NCBI GenBank assembly: GCA_947568835.1
Contig: OX387602.1
Coordinates: 5,612,570 to 5,676,569 of the forward strand
Direction: 5' to 3'
DNA: 64,000 nt
From: Protonemura montana
Lineage: Eukaryota; Arthropoda; Insecta; Plecoptera; Nemouridae
Of this stretch, positions 11,401-21,400 are shown one piece after another. Made by a program: the position numbers and the translations under genes. The number at the start of each line of letters is the position of its first letter. Positions within the stretch are counted from its first letter, which is position 1. The notes under the pieces were generated by a model. The model was given only the letters and a program-made list of their open reading frames with translations. It was not told the DNA's origin and ran no database searches.

Positions 11401-13066
11401 CCCGTTCGAAGGCATGCAGCGAGTTCGCACCGGGATGATAGCTTTCCAGGTGGATACTACAGCCGGCTACAAGGTCATCAGCGAGACGTACGAGGCGCGA
11501 GAGAAGTGCGGTCTTAAGGAGGTGGAGATGTACCCGTTGCCTAGGTTTGCAATGGCCACGGTGAGGGGTTCGCCCTACCGGGAACTTTTAGGGCAGAGGT
11601 GAGCAGATGGCCAGCAAGACTAGCTCTGTTGAAAGCTCTGTTAATGATTCATATCGTGATATTAAGGCTTGACAATTGAAAATAGATCTGTGAAAAACCA
11701 CTCGCGTATTAAACTTAGAAAATAAGCAAGGTTTCTTCGGAATTATATCGTGGTAAAGTATGTAACAACACAAGATTCGGTTATGAAAATTGTGAGTAGG
11801 TTAAATTACAAGGATTTTTTCATTTTACCTGTCCTCGGGACACTTCAATGAAAGAAAATTTCAGAAATATAGCGGAAGTAACAAGAGAGTGCACTGTACC
11901 AGGATCGCTCTTGCAAATTTTAATTGAAATTTCATTCCGTTTTCTTATCGACAAACACTTTGGTTTACCGTCACCCCGAAGCCACCGCTGCTAATTACCA
12001 TTCTAATTAGACGATCAGCACAAAGATTACAATATCCGATAACGTAAACAAATTGCACGCTGTCGCTACCTAAATGCAGCAATGTAATTAAATCGTGCAT
12101 AGTTTTCACGAGCCCGACTCGCCGTCGTGTGTTTCAGGCTTCGTTGGCAACGGGAAGCCGGCATTTTGGACCGGGTCCGGAAAATGTGGGTCACTCAAAA
12201 ACCGATTTGCGAGAACAATTTGGCTGGCTTCGTTAGCGTGAGTCTGATTGAATTTTACCCGGCGCTGGCGGTGCTTTGCTACGGCCTCGTTGCCTCCCTG
12301 CTCATCTTCGCCGTCGAGATCCTCCACTTTCATAGGTAATTATCACGTACCTTTCCACGAACACCGCCACGGAATAAAATCTAGCTCGGGGATAGGATTT
12401 GTGTCGCGCGCGACCCGTCATTGGTTTCTCGGTAAAGTTAGCTTGCGATTCGACATAATCTGAATTAGTTGCGGACCTCTTTGTAAAACTACTTTGCAAA
12501 GTTTACCATATTTAATTTTACCCAAGCTAAAACCTTTTAAAAATGTAGGTCAAACGTGGAAAATGCTAAACTCATTATTTCTAGAGCCATTGATTGTTTC
12601 TGCCTTCCATAAATGGCAATTATTTTAAATTGAAAAAGAATCGCACTTTTTCCGGTGTTTTATATACTGTGCAATGCATTACTGGCCAAGCCATCGAAAG
12701 TAAATAAAGAAATAACATATTTATTCGCTTACAAAATGCGATATGCATATATACTATCATTCATAAAGTTCAATTGTTCCCCTATCACCGAATAGCACGT
12801 TTTCCACGTCCACACTTCTCATAATGAAGTGGTACGTTGGCTCGTGAACTTTACTCATCTCTCATTATGCTTGGCGCAGAATGACGCTACTGAGGCTGTT
12901 TGTCAAACCACGTCGCCGACGCCAACGTCGACGCCGCGAGAACGAGATGAAAAGAGCGTTTAATAAAGTCGCAGCCGTCCCAATTGAATCGAGCGTCGGC
13001 GGCGGCGTCGCCCGAGCGGGACTGCCTCCGCTGCCGACGCCACCGTCATGGGCTTGGACGGATTAG
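2205..13066 (+). CDS. Ionotropic receptor, IR75-type (variant ionotropic glutamate receptor), ten coding exons
   Basis: Ligand-gated cation channel subunit of the insect chemosensory IR family, expected in dendrite membranes of olfactory neurons together with a co-receptor such as IR8a (family knowledge). Coding exons: 2205-2409, 3840-4006, 4512-4907, 5584-5699, 6946-7116, 8898-9148, 9858-10066, 11330-11598, 12138-12335, 12880-13066. Phases match at all nine junctions, giving 722 aa with no internal stop. Layout: signal peptide 19-34; amino-terminal domain to about 256; S1 about 257-373, with YGWQAPNGSFDG at 304-315 and R338 where iGluRs bind the ligand carboxylate; M1 about 377-399; pore 424-440; M3 447-470; S2 to about 630, with D547 at the usual acidic position; M4 635-657; basic tail 662-722. 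An N-glycosylation site is NITY at 496-499. The ATG at 2259 has the better start context (G at -3) and puts the signal peptide first (704 aa). Only the exact IR75 subgroup and the start are uncertain. Confidence 0.93.
3840..4006 (+). CDS. IR75-like exon 2: amino-terminal domain
   Basis: The acceptor TTGGCAG ends at 3839. The first two bases complete a His codon with exon 1. It encodes a helix-strand segment running ELSFFRAMAALGIKLSIA and, further on, FVDASCPGARNFLEM, matching the IR75 pattern of a hydrophobic strand followed by a Cys-Pro-Gly turn. The donor ATG|GTGAGT is at 4007, and the exon ends in phase 0. Confidence 0.9.
4512..4907 (+). CDS. IR75-like exon 3: rest of the amino-terminal domain and entry to S1
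   Basis: This is the longest exon (132 codons). The acceptor TTCGCAG ends at 4511. It opens with EKLFTILRNWLILDD (the IR75-type WLxLxD strand) and has a potential N-glycosylation site (ENTT) and LPDSRVTW. Next comes FFYEVYKPCIGYPLE, which matches the xLYEVYKxGxGxPL pattern of IR75 proteins. It ends LKGASLKAATV, the linker into the ligand-binding lobe. The donor GTT|GTGAGT is at 4908 (phase 0). The exon is clearly richer in G+C than the introns on both sides. Confidence 0.93.
5584..5699 (+). CDS. IR75-like exon 4: start of S1, followed by a GC splice donor
   Basis: The acceptor TGTTGCAG ends at 5583. It encodes IQFPEHFTTMYDLNKKSWDP followed by HHPIALYLARQLNF, the IR75 S1 segment that leads into the lobe's first helix. 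The exon ends AG|GCAAGC at 5700, a GC-AG type donor. No usable GT lies at this point, and the phase (2) fits the next exon exactly, completing a Ser codon. Confidence 0.85.
5700..6945 (+). other. GC-AG intron of the IR75-like gene
   Basis: The intron begins GCAAGC and ends CCAACAG. Reading across it gives RQLNF-S-LELTILNSYGW without a shift. The 1,246 bases hold no other feature I can name. Confidence 0.8.
6946..7116 (+). CDS. IR75-like exon 5: S1 ligand-binding lobe
   Basis: The acceptor CCAACAG ends at 6945. It encodes YGWQAPNGSFDGMMGMLQRY (IR75 hallmark G-W-x-x-P-N-G-S-x-D-G-M), then ELTATGIFMRLDRMELVDFT. By alignment to iGluRs (R-x-x-x-x-D-F), the Arg three residues after RLD is the ligand-carboxylate Arg, so this variant keeps it. 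The donor CG|GTGAGA is at 7117 (phase 2). Confidence 0.95.
7200..7218. repeat. Perfect short inverted repeat
   Basis: GTATCGGC and its exact reverse complement GCCGATAC are separated by ATC. It lies 84 bases inside intron 5 of the IR75-like gene. Confidence 0.8.
7305..7319. repeat. Poly-C tract (15 C)
   Basis: An uninterrupted run of C within intron 5, flanked by C/T-rich and C/A-rich sequence. The length is likely polymorphic and may be an assembly weak point. Confidence 0.9.
8464..8493 (+). repeat. ~30-bp box family, isolated copy 1
   Basis: It reads AACTCCTGAACGCAGCCCGC followed by AGAGCA, and matches the tandem copies at 10936-11100 at almost all positions. It lies in intron 5, in the same orientation as all other copies. 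Confidence 0.8.
8898..9148 (+). CDS. IR75-like exon 6: end of S1, first membrane segment, pore
   Basis: The acceptor TTTCGCAG ends at 8897. It opens ILFRQPPLSSVNNIFLVPF, the IR75 'FRQPPLSxVxNIFxxPF' stretch before M1. M1 follows (VWLSCASLCAITFLVLATQI). Further on, VTYVFCIVCQQ is the pore region; IRs typically lack the iGluR SYTANLAAF motif, and it is absent here. The donor G|GTAATC is at 9149 (phase 1). Confidence 0.95.
9858..10066 (+). CDS. IR75-like exon 7: M3 and first part of S2
   Basis: The acceptor GTTCCAG ends at 9857. It encodes GFHTVPNGLSARI, then the M3 helix (FVVSLASLFLFTSFSANIVA) and ALLQTPSTAIQNLVDLMESP, the IR75 pattern of M3 followed by the S2 entry. It has a potential glycosylation site (ENIT). 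The donor CAA|GTACGT is at 10067 (phase 0). Confidence 0.95.
10936..11100 (+). repeat. Four tandem copies of the ~30-bp box (period 41-47 bp)
   Basis: Copies at 10936-10965, 10977-11006, 11024-11052 and 11071-11100 follow ACAAACTCCTGGATGCAACC then CGCAGAGCA. The fourth is the most diverged. Start-to-start distances are 41, 47 and 47 bases, and the 11-18-base spacers are not alike. On the minus strand the copies give peptides of the CSAGCIQEF type, but this is a consequence of the repeat and not evidence of a gene. The array is in intron 7 of the IR75-like gene. Confidence 0.85.
11330..11598 (+). CDS. IR75-like exon 8: S2 ligand-binding lobe
   Basis: The acceptor TGTTTCCAG ends at 11329. It encodes the middle of S2: SPYLDPFEGMQRVRTGMIAF, then QVDTTAGYKVISETYEAREK with a conserved Cys-Gly just after, and YPLPRFAMATVRGSPYRELL. 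The Asp of VDTT aligns with the ligand-amine acidic residue of iGluRs (inference). The donor AG|GTGAGC is at 11599 (phase 2). Confidence 0.95.
12138..12335 (+). CDS. IR75-like exon 9: end of S2 and last membrane segment
   Basis: The acceptor GTGTTTCAG ends at 12137. It encodes a basic helix (LRWQREAGILDRVRKMW), a conserved Cys, and then the M4 region FYPALAVLCYGLVASLLIFA followed by VEILHFHR, which is diagnostic of IR75 proteins. The donor AG|GTAATT is at 12336 (phase 2). Confidence 0.95.
12880..13066 (+). CDS. IR75-like exon 10: Arg-rich cytoplasmic tail and stop
   Basis: The acceptor TTGGCGCAG ends at 12879, phase fits exon 9 (AG+A, Arg), and the stop TAG is at 13064-13066. It encodes 61 tail residues: LLRLFVKPRRRRQRRRRENE, then a Gly/Val/Ala stretch and a Pro-rich end. 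IR75 proteins usually end soon after M4, so this tail is long and its composition is unusual. The Arg run is encoded by a CpG-dense GACGCC-type repeat that recurs elsewhere in the window (20 bases at 12917-12936 are identical to 45911-45930). Confidence 0.85.
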
Positions 13067-13122
13067 AACCACGGCGGAGGAGATAAATCAAGAACAGTTT
13101 TATTCACACCACAATTCACATA

Positions 13123-13128
13123 AATAAA
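13123..13128 (+). promoter_or_regulatory. Polyadenylation signal AATAAA of the IR75-like gene
   Basis: The first canonical AATAAA after the stop codon, 57 bases downstream, followed by an A/C-rich stretch. A second AATAAA lies near 13472, so longer 3' ends are possible. Confidence 0.6.
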
Positions 13129-14950
13129 GCAGCACACCAAACAACTGCACGCGAAATTGGAAAGAAGGAAACGCGCGAAAAATGTAAAATAAACAAACAA
13201 AAAAAAATATTGAAGACAATTCTATTTTGCTTCTGTGTTGTATAGAAAAATGGTAGTCTAGTGTCTGCCATGCAAAACCACCCGGCGAGACGCGAGTTTC
13301 AGTTTATTGCATAACCGTCTCGCGGTGGCTCGCATTCTCACCCCCGGTCTCCACAGCACCAACCCCTAAAACACTTTGCAGTATATCCTAGGAGTGTATC
13401 CGGTCATCGTGTGTTCACCCTCGGCCCCTAACCACATAAATCCTTTTACTACCACTCGCCGGCAAAGTTCAATAAAATAACAACAAGTTTTCATTGCGTT
13501 GCGTTGTCAACGGCCGGAATTCCGACCACACTTTCTAGCCGATCTGCGTGATTCGACCTCAACGAAGAAGAAGTGGCCGCCGCTGTTTCAGATGCTCAAA
13601 GCCCAAATTTCTAATGCAATTATTTTAGTCGATTCGCGTTGGTTATTGAATTACAAATTTCATCCGAAATAACTTGATTTCACCATAAACACAGCTTAGT
13701 TGCGTGGCCGATAGGAAGTGTTCACCATAAATTTGTTACGATGTGCCTTTAATTTGCAATATAGCTGAAACAAAAGCAAAACACTAACTTAACTTAGGCA
13801 TAATCATGTTTACCAAAGGACAATTCTACTGAATTACCACCGACCGTACTCTGCCCTATAGAAATTACGTTATTAGCATTACAGTAATGCTTCACACATA
13901 GCAACACTTTTCACAATAGGTCCACGGCGAGGTGTTTCGCCATTGTGGAAAAGCCGAGCCGAGTGTGCATTCCTTAATGCATGGTCAAGTTTTCCTACAT
14001 TTTCCACAGCGAAATTCTATTCAGGGTGTATGGCAAAGAAGCATCCTCCAACAATGTGTATGAGAATTATCGTCGACGGATGTGACATTGCACGCTCGCT
14101 GCTGCACGAGTGTTGCTCTTTTTTGTCACCGCAGCAGCACCAACCAGCGCTCGAGCAGCAGCTCTGCGAGTTTTAATTCTGACAGCTTGAACTGTCTTCC
14201 TCGCGTTTCCTGTTATTCTTCTTACTCTACTCCGACTCGTGGGGGATTTGAACTAGAGTCGAGAAAAACGCTTTCTTCCTTTCGCATGAAGCACGGTTCG
14301 TGGTGTCCGCGTTATGGACAAAGTGACGGCGCGATATCAAAACACATGTCGTGCGTGCGAGGTCAGCTTTTTGTGCCCGATGCCACAGTGCGCGTTTCGT
14401 ACCCACTTTTCATGGCTTGCTTTATGTTACACGTCGCAGAGAGAATGCTTCGGAGTTTTATCGTGAATGTCATTTGTTAAAATGGCTGCTACTGCAGAAG
14501 TGGAATTAAACAAAGATGCAAGATATTCAGTGATGTATTTAGCACGGTAATAAAACATGCTATTCAACCGTGCACAGTTACGAAGAGACGGGTGGTATTG
14601 CGAAAAATGCAGAACTATCCCATCAATAAGACCATATAAATTATATAACGGTATTTTGATCACAAACTTCATGGTTGATATGATGCTGTCATTTTGAAAC
14701 TTATTGCATTTTAAATTTAGAAGGATTATCATTCCTCTCACACAATACGACGACTATCTAATGGTATAAATTTCAACTACGTCGCAACGTACGAAGTTTG
14801 TTTCAATTCTTCAAGGGAGGACCTATGTCGCTCTTCCCTTCTCATTTCGACGCAGCCAAATTACAAAGTCGAACTTTTCATTGAAGTATAATATAAAGTA
14901 GCCCGGGTTACGCGTTTGTTGATAAGCTCCCTGGCGGGTGGTTGGCGTAC
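13129..14950. other. Non-coding, 3' flank of the IR75-like gene
   Basis: No gene recognised. It contains mixed AT-rich sequence and a short CAG/CTC-rich patch at about 14100-14165 that opens small unconvincing reading frames. Confidence 0.5.
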
Positions 14951-15076
14951 ATGGCGGCCACATTTCGTTCCCTCTCATGCGGTCCCTTGTTCGGTAGACA
15001 GGCGAGCAAAGGCGAGCAAGGCGAGCAGTGCGTCCTTCGGGGACTTAACGCACCCAAACTGATAAACCTTCAATAA
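14951..15076 (+). CDS. Small ORF (41 codons) in a G+C-rich island
   Basis: ATG in a reasonable context (TACATGG), stop TAA at 15074-15076. The peptide begins MAATFRSLSCGPLFGRQASK, basic and free of acidic residues at first, as in a mitochondrial presequence. It then contains a GEQGEQ stretch from a short tandem repeat. It could be the first exon of a longer gene, a small peptide, or chance. No family is recognised. Confidence 0.15.
   Translation: MAATFRSLSCGPLFGRQASKGEQGEQCVLRGLNAPKLINLQ
15001..15027. repeat. Tandem GGCGAGCAA repeat (three units)
   Basis: Three consecutive units of 10, 9 and 8 bases (GGCGAGCAAA, GGCGAGCAA, GGCGAGCA). Confidence 0.85.
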
Positions 15077-18000
15077 TCCTGGTGCTAGTTGTAACGTGTT
15101 ATCTGGCGAGTAGCCTTAATAAACCGAGAGCTCGGACTGGCTTGGACGGGAAGCTCCTGACGCCACCCGGAAACCGATAAGACAGCTATTTTCCTCTCTT
15201 GTGCACCCTAACTCCCGACCCGTCTGCACACACCCCCAAGCAATATCTATCATGTGGATACTTGTGATCCGTCTACAGAGCATTGATTTATTTACATTGA
15301 AAACAGAAACTGATAGTCGAAATGCGGTGGTAGTTTTAGTTGGGACTTAGGATTGAGCAGAAATACAAGTAATTTTAAAAATAATTTGTTAGAATTATGG
15401 GTCTTTGATTTTCAATGGATGTTTCAAAAACGGTTTGAAACTAAGTCTAAAATAGACAAAAAAATGTTTTTTCCTTCTAAAAAATGCTACTAAATATAAA
15501 TTTTTGACAGCAATTTAGTCAAAAATAAAAAAATCGCTGCAAAACTGATTTTTTTTTTGAAAGGTCCATAAACAAAATGGCTGATGCAGCATAAACCCTT
15601 TTATAACAAGCATTGTACATAACAAACAGTAAAACGCGCTCATTGTATTACCATATGTACCTACAGACTATCACCAAGGTTGCAGCGCTTGCTATCCACG
15701 TTTGTTGATTTGTTACATCTTTATTATATTGTAATATATTTTCACACGCCAACGAGCCTCGTCTAGCTCGTTATCGTCAAAGCCTCCAACAGGGTTCGTA
15801 CTGAGAGACGTGGTTGAGCCAATGGGAGCACTCGCTTGACTGAAAATACAGCTAGAGACATCCAGCCATCAGCAACTAAATAGCCTGATAGCTGAGAAAG
15901 ACATATCCAAATACAAACAGTTCTAGATGCTGTACAGTTGCAAGCAAAATTATTTTGCCATTCTCACTCCTAATGGCTTCTTGCAATAATTAATCTGATA
16001 AAAGTTGCTCTAGATAAGTGTGGTTAAATAAAGATTACGTTTTTATTTAGTTGAAAGAAAAGCATTAGGTACTTTAAAGCATCATTTTTAAAAGCAGTGA
16101 GATGTTGTAATGAGCAACTGCTAGCGGGTGTAAGAGAAAAATATCTAAGATATGACTTTTCATTAACATTGAGCCGAGTCAATCTTAAGTGCAAGCTCAT
16201 TTGATTCAGGAGGTGCCCAGTGAACTTCAAACAAAAGGAAAAACGACAGAGTCATCCGGGGAAGGCTAAAAGAACGAAGAATATATTTAAAACCAGTGTA
16301 CATTTCTTTTATGACAAAACCAATCAATGCCGATGCGTTGGTGACTTTAATGTGCCTGGCTCATTTCAACAATTCCTTTCTTTACAAACGAAGAAGAATT
16401 TTGCTTTGATGAAGTAGCTACTACGTTTTTGGTGGAACACATAGCGTTTGGGCGTTTAGAAATCATGGAGAAGACCATAATATTGATAGTCTTATCAAAT
16501 TCCCTAAAAAAGGAAACCTTTACGAATGTTCCAGAAATATCCTGCTTTTACAGGTTAATGTTTAAAATAACTTAAAAAATATGATTATGTTATATCAGGA
16601 ATTAAAGGAAGAACTGATTATTTTAACTCCTAGATGCAGCCCGCAGAGCAAACTTGGCTCCTCCACGAGACAAAAGTAAACGAAACTAGGTCCTCCACAA
16701 AATTGTTATAATACATTAAAAACTGTATTTTAATGTTGTGTTTTCACCATTAGGTCAATTTCCACAACGTAACGTGGTATAAAGTCAATCAAACTAATGC
16801 GTTCAACATTTGTAGAAGCCACTATCCTGAACAGAGGGGTTATTAGGAACAACGAGGAGAAGATGCAATCAAAGAATGAATGCCAATAATAGCGATAAGG
16901 ATGATAATGGTGCATTCACCTCGTTAAAAATGGAAACTGAAGCGGGAGATGAAAATGCTTATTCGCAAGCAGTAGCAGCGTGGTGAAAGTCCATGCTGTT
17001 GGGAATAAAAACCACTAATTGATGGCGGGGGGTTTGGGAAATGCTAAAAGTATACAATTGAGTTGAGGAGAACGCGGTAAATAAATGAATTTAAGTGAGT
17101 GAAAACAAAGGAAGGAAGGAAATGCAGGAAATGTGGTAAAAACTAGAAGGGTACGAACGAAACCGTTTTTGTACGCGGAGCACGGCAAGGGGGATTTTTT
17201 AATGAGGAAAAAATGGAATAAGTAGTGAGTTATTCATTTAGATTCAAGTGAACCACGTGCACAAAAAGTAATCGTCAGTTAACAAAGAAAACGTCGGCAA
17301 AGTAATGGAAAATAGTTGGTCTAAGACTGGTGAATAGATCATAACCAATACGAACAGTAATCTTAGACAAAGTGGGTTCATTCCCAAACGTGAGAGATTG
17401 TATCTGTGTCAATGGTAAAGTTTGTGTTTCATATTGCCTCATATTGCATATCAAACATGCTTTTCTTGTTAAAGGACAATACAAAAATAATGTGGAGAGT
17501 TTCACATATGGGGGACCACATCTGAATTGCCAGTTATGGTTACAAGGAGATTTCTCTTCACCTAAAACACCATACAGGCCTCTCTGAGCATTAAACGAAC
17601 CAAACGTCCGTTAAGTACCAAACCGGCTCCAACAGCGTCGTTGATGACTCGAACAATTCAATTTTGATTAATTGTACGTACGTTGAAAGCAACCTTCCTG
17701 CTCAGAAAAGTCTACATGAATGCTTAATCAACATGCAAACATATTATTGGCATGAATGAGCCGAGCTAAGATCGAGTTGTGCCGTTCTCAGAGTCAGTTC
17801 TGCAGAAACCGGCTTCATGCACCTAGCTGCCAAATATAACAACTAAATTTGTAATTACTTGTCTGAAAATTAGCACGCTATTCAAACGTTGCATTTGGAA
17901 GCTATAGAAAGGACAGACGCGGTTTTATTACAGTTATAGTACAGAGAAAAAGTAAAAAAAGGTGACCACGCTGACTCCAGTAGAGAATTCAGTTCATAGC

Positions 18001-18438
18001 GCCACTAAGGATCTCGATAGGAGAAACTAACTTGCCCACAAATAAAAAAAAAATAAGGAAATCAACGAAATGCTTAAGTTTCGCGCTGCAGGATTGAACA
18101 AAAAAAGGACGATTGCTTTTATTTGGAGCGAAAGAAATTTCATTACGGCGATTATGGCCCGGCTGGTTGGAGCAGTAAGAGATGATACCACGGAGAAGAA
18201 GAAACACTCGGCAGGCACAGCGTACGCTTCCTTCCGTGGCGAGATGCTCAATCTAGCCACTCAACAGAACTCTTGACGACATGATCTCGTTTGCCTGCAT
18301 CCAGACCAAATTATTTCGCGAATTAAAAAAAAATCTTTTAAAAGAAAAGTCTGATAATAATAATAATATCATCCTCTACGCGACCAAGTCATGGTCGTTA
18401 AGTTTCGCCGAGCTCTCCCCGGGCAAGACAAGAGCTGC
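15077..18438. other. Non-coding stretch
   Basis: AT-rich with no recognisable gene. The only notable item is the ~30-bp box at 16621. Small open frames near 16220 and 17372 have no family resemblance. Confidence 0.5.
16621..16651 (+). repeat. ~30-bp box family, isolated copy 6
   Basis: It reads AACTCCTAGATGCAGCCCGC then AGAGCAAA, outside the IR75-like gene and 3.5 kb past its stop codon. The orientation is the same as the other five. Confidence 0.8.
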
Positions 18439-18462
18439 AGAGAGAGAGAGAGAGAGAGAGAG
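18439..18462. repeat. (AG)n microsatellite
   Basis: About twelve AG units in a row. Confidence 0.95.
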
Positions 18463-21400
18463 GAACAGCGCGAGTAAGAGACGCGCTCGACAATAAAACT
18501 CGCCAGCTAAGAGGATTTTCAATTTGACGGCTTGATCTAGAAATTGGAATCCGCATCGTGGCGCTCGCATATGTTAGCGGTGACGGCGGACCAATGATCG
18601 TGTCAGTATGCACGATTTCCAACAGAATGAAAAACGACTTTCCCGCCGCCGCTGCCGTCGCCGCTGCCGCCATCGTCGACGGAGCAATGTTTGATCAACT
18701 CAGTCCCCCGGACTCCCTCTGTCCCCCCAGAGTGGTGAACCAGCTTCAAGGTTCCCAGGCCATCCGATGCGGGCGCAGGGGCTACGTACATCAATATAGC
18801 CCACATTTGGAAATTGTTTGCCTTAGCAGATGATGCTTGCCATGAATATTCCGATGGATTTCACAAAGTCTGGTAGCTATCGATCTTCAAATGGTGCTGT
18901 TTGATTACGTGCTACTGTTATTATTGACGAAACATTACATTTTGCATCAATTTCGATTATGATCGCTTCATTATGTTAGGAAATGTGTCATTTTAGCATT
19001 AGATGCATTTCGGCACGACTCGGACACGTATACGCTTAAGGTTTGCTGGAAAATGTACTTCGTTTTAAGGATGACACGTAAGATTCCAGAGAACTCGTTC
19101 AAAACATTGAACAAGCCAGTGAGTTTAATACAAAGCATCCCATCCAGATCAAAATAATTACATTACGGCGAATTTCTTAAAGCAGCCCGGCACAGTGAAG
19201 AGTGTACACCGAAAAGTTTCATGCTGAACCGAATTAACTATGTTGGTAATTGAATTGTAATCGCAGATTGAGACTTCGACGTGGTGCTCCAGCACGTTCC
19301 CATCTATCACGCGCAGGAGACTAATTGCCTGCAATTAGATCATCCGTGTTTGGATTAATTGATAGCGGTTGCATGTCGGCTGGTCTGCACCACCGTAAGT
19401 AGTCTGTGTGAACATACAACTTGGCAATATCAAGCAGATAGCCGAGTCGAACCTGACCCGGAGGCAACAAACTTGCACTAGTATCAACAGGGAAACTTGG
19501 GTTCCGCTTGCAAATCAGTTTACCAAAAAAAAAAGTCGACACTGTCCTTCTGACAGAGAGGGTGAACCTTTTTAAATTATAAGAGACTGTTTTCTTGGTT
19601 TTACATGTAAACTGTGGTCCTGGTTTCAAAGCACGTTGGTAAATAACAAATAATTTATATGCTATAGCTAAAGTTAGTTGTAGGTCACTTGAAAAATTCG
19701 ATGTTAACGATAAAGTACATAAAATATCTTTACTACCTTTACAGAACGGTAAAAAAAGTATGTAGGTAATTGATTTTCATGAAAAACATCAAATTGGATT
19801 CAAAAATAGTTCATGTGAAGCTGTAAAGAGCGCACAGAGTAAGTACTCAGCTTCGGCGTTATTTTGTAACAGAGCAGAGTCGATGCAATGGCCGCTTCTC
19901 TCAAAGTATGGCTAACATTACCAGATACAAATCTTTTATCGCTGGACACTCTTCGATTTCAAACTTTGCTAAGCTTGTACGTCGCGCTGGCAACATGTAT
20001 CGCGCGAGACCGGGTGCAGTTTGGACATTTCTTTCGACATTCAATGTAATATTATGATATAGTTAACACTTCCTCTTGTATAACATGACTTCCGATAGAG
20101 AACATCTATTCTGTATAGCGATTGTTCCCGATTCGTAACCACTAGCAAACACAAATAAATCAAACTTTTATGTCGCACTACGTCTTGACGCGAAAACTAA
20201 GAGATTGTTCACAATTCTGACAAGTGTTTTATGAGAAGCAAGTGATAATAATTTTGTTCTAGTTTTATTGATTTAAGAATCAGCTCTTTCTTTATCATGT
20301 CCGCGAGCTACGCGCTCACAGAGTTTCTATTACAATGGAAGAGGAAGTTGGACGAGATTTATACATCGTAATGCGGCCATGATAGGTTAAGTGAGTAACG
20401 GGCGGCACTCGATCGCAGAAATGTAACACATAATAATGTTACCCGAATAGGGGTTGATGCTGCCACCGTCTCACCTTTGTCTCTTGGAATTATTCACTTT
20501 ACATCAAACAGAAATAAAATTGTGTGCCACTGAAAGAGCAGCGCCGAAAATCCCGAATCACGGGGACCTATGTTAAAAAAGATGTGTAACAGAGTCAAAA
20601 GTTTCTGGATTGAAGGTAGCTCAGCAAAAGGATTGCGACTTAATAATCCACTCGAGAGTTTACGAAGCATGAAGGCGATCTTTTTTGCTCGTTATGGAAA
20701 TTTAATAAAAATCTAGTTTGCAAAGCATGAGTACTCATCGCAGAGTCTTTTGATGAAAGTAAGCTAATTATACTATTTAAAATTATTGGTCATCTCATGA
20801 GAGCGGCTATGTTTTTACGTGTAGTTACCAAGCTTTAAAAAGCGTATTTTGCATATCGCATTCGAGTCACGTATTCACAAAGTGAAATAATCCCATTGCA
20901 CCCTTTTCGAGTATTTTTCTTTTTTTGCAGCCAACAATACTGTGTTTTGCCGAAAAGAATAACAGTTAAAGGAAATAATCAGAGGCAAAGGAAGGAAGGA
21001 AGGGTGGGCTTGAAACGAACGTGTAAGAAATAAGATAGATTTAGTAGTGCGGGAGGGTGCGGGAATGTTGTGGTGGAAATGGAAGCCGAGAGAAATTTAA
21101 AAGTAAATTAGTTGTCGACGGCGGGCGTTTTACTGGCTGGCGAGCCGCGTTGCTGCGAGAAGATGTATCGGAGGACAAGAATAAGATGTCGGATGCGAGT
21201 TGCATTGTGCCTCTTCAAGTTTGCCAGCGAGACTAATGCGTAGCTGGAACTGCCACCGCTTAGAGTCAAACGTAGAGGATAGATGTCCGTTAATCGTGTT
21301 CACCAAAAATCACCAAACTGCGGCTATAAATTAGAGCGAATAAACATCACCTGAAAATGAATCTCTATTCGTGAGACAAAATAAGCCATATCATCCATCA

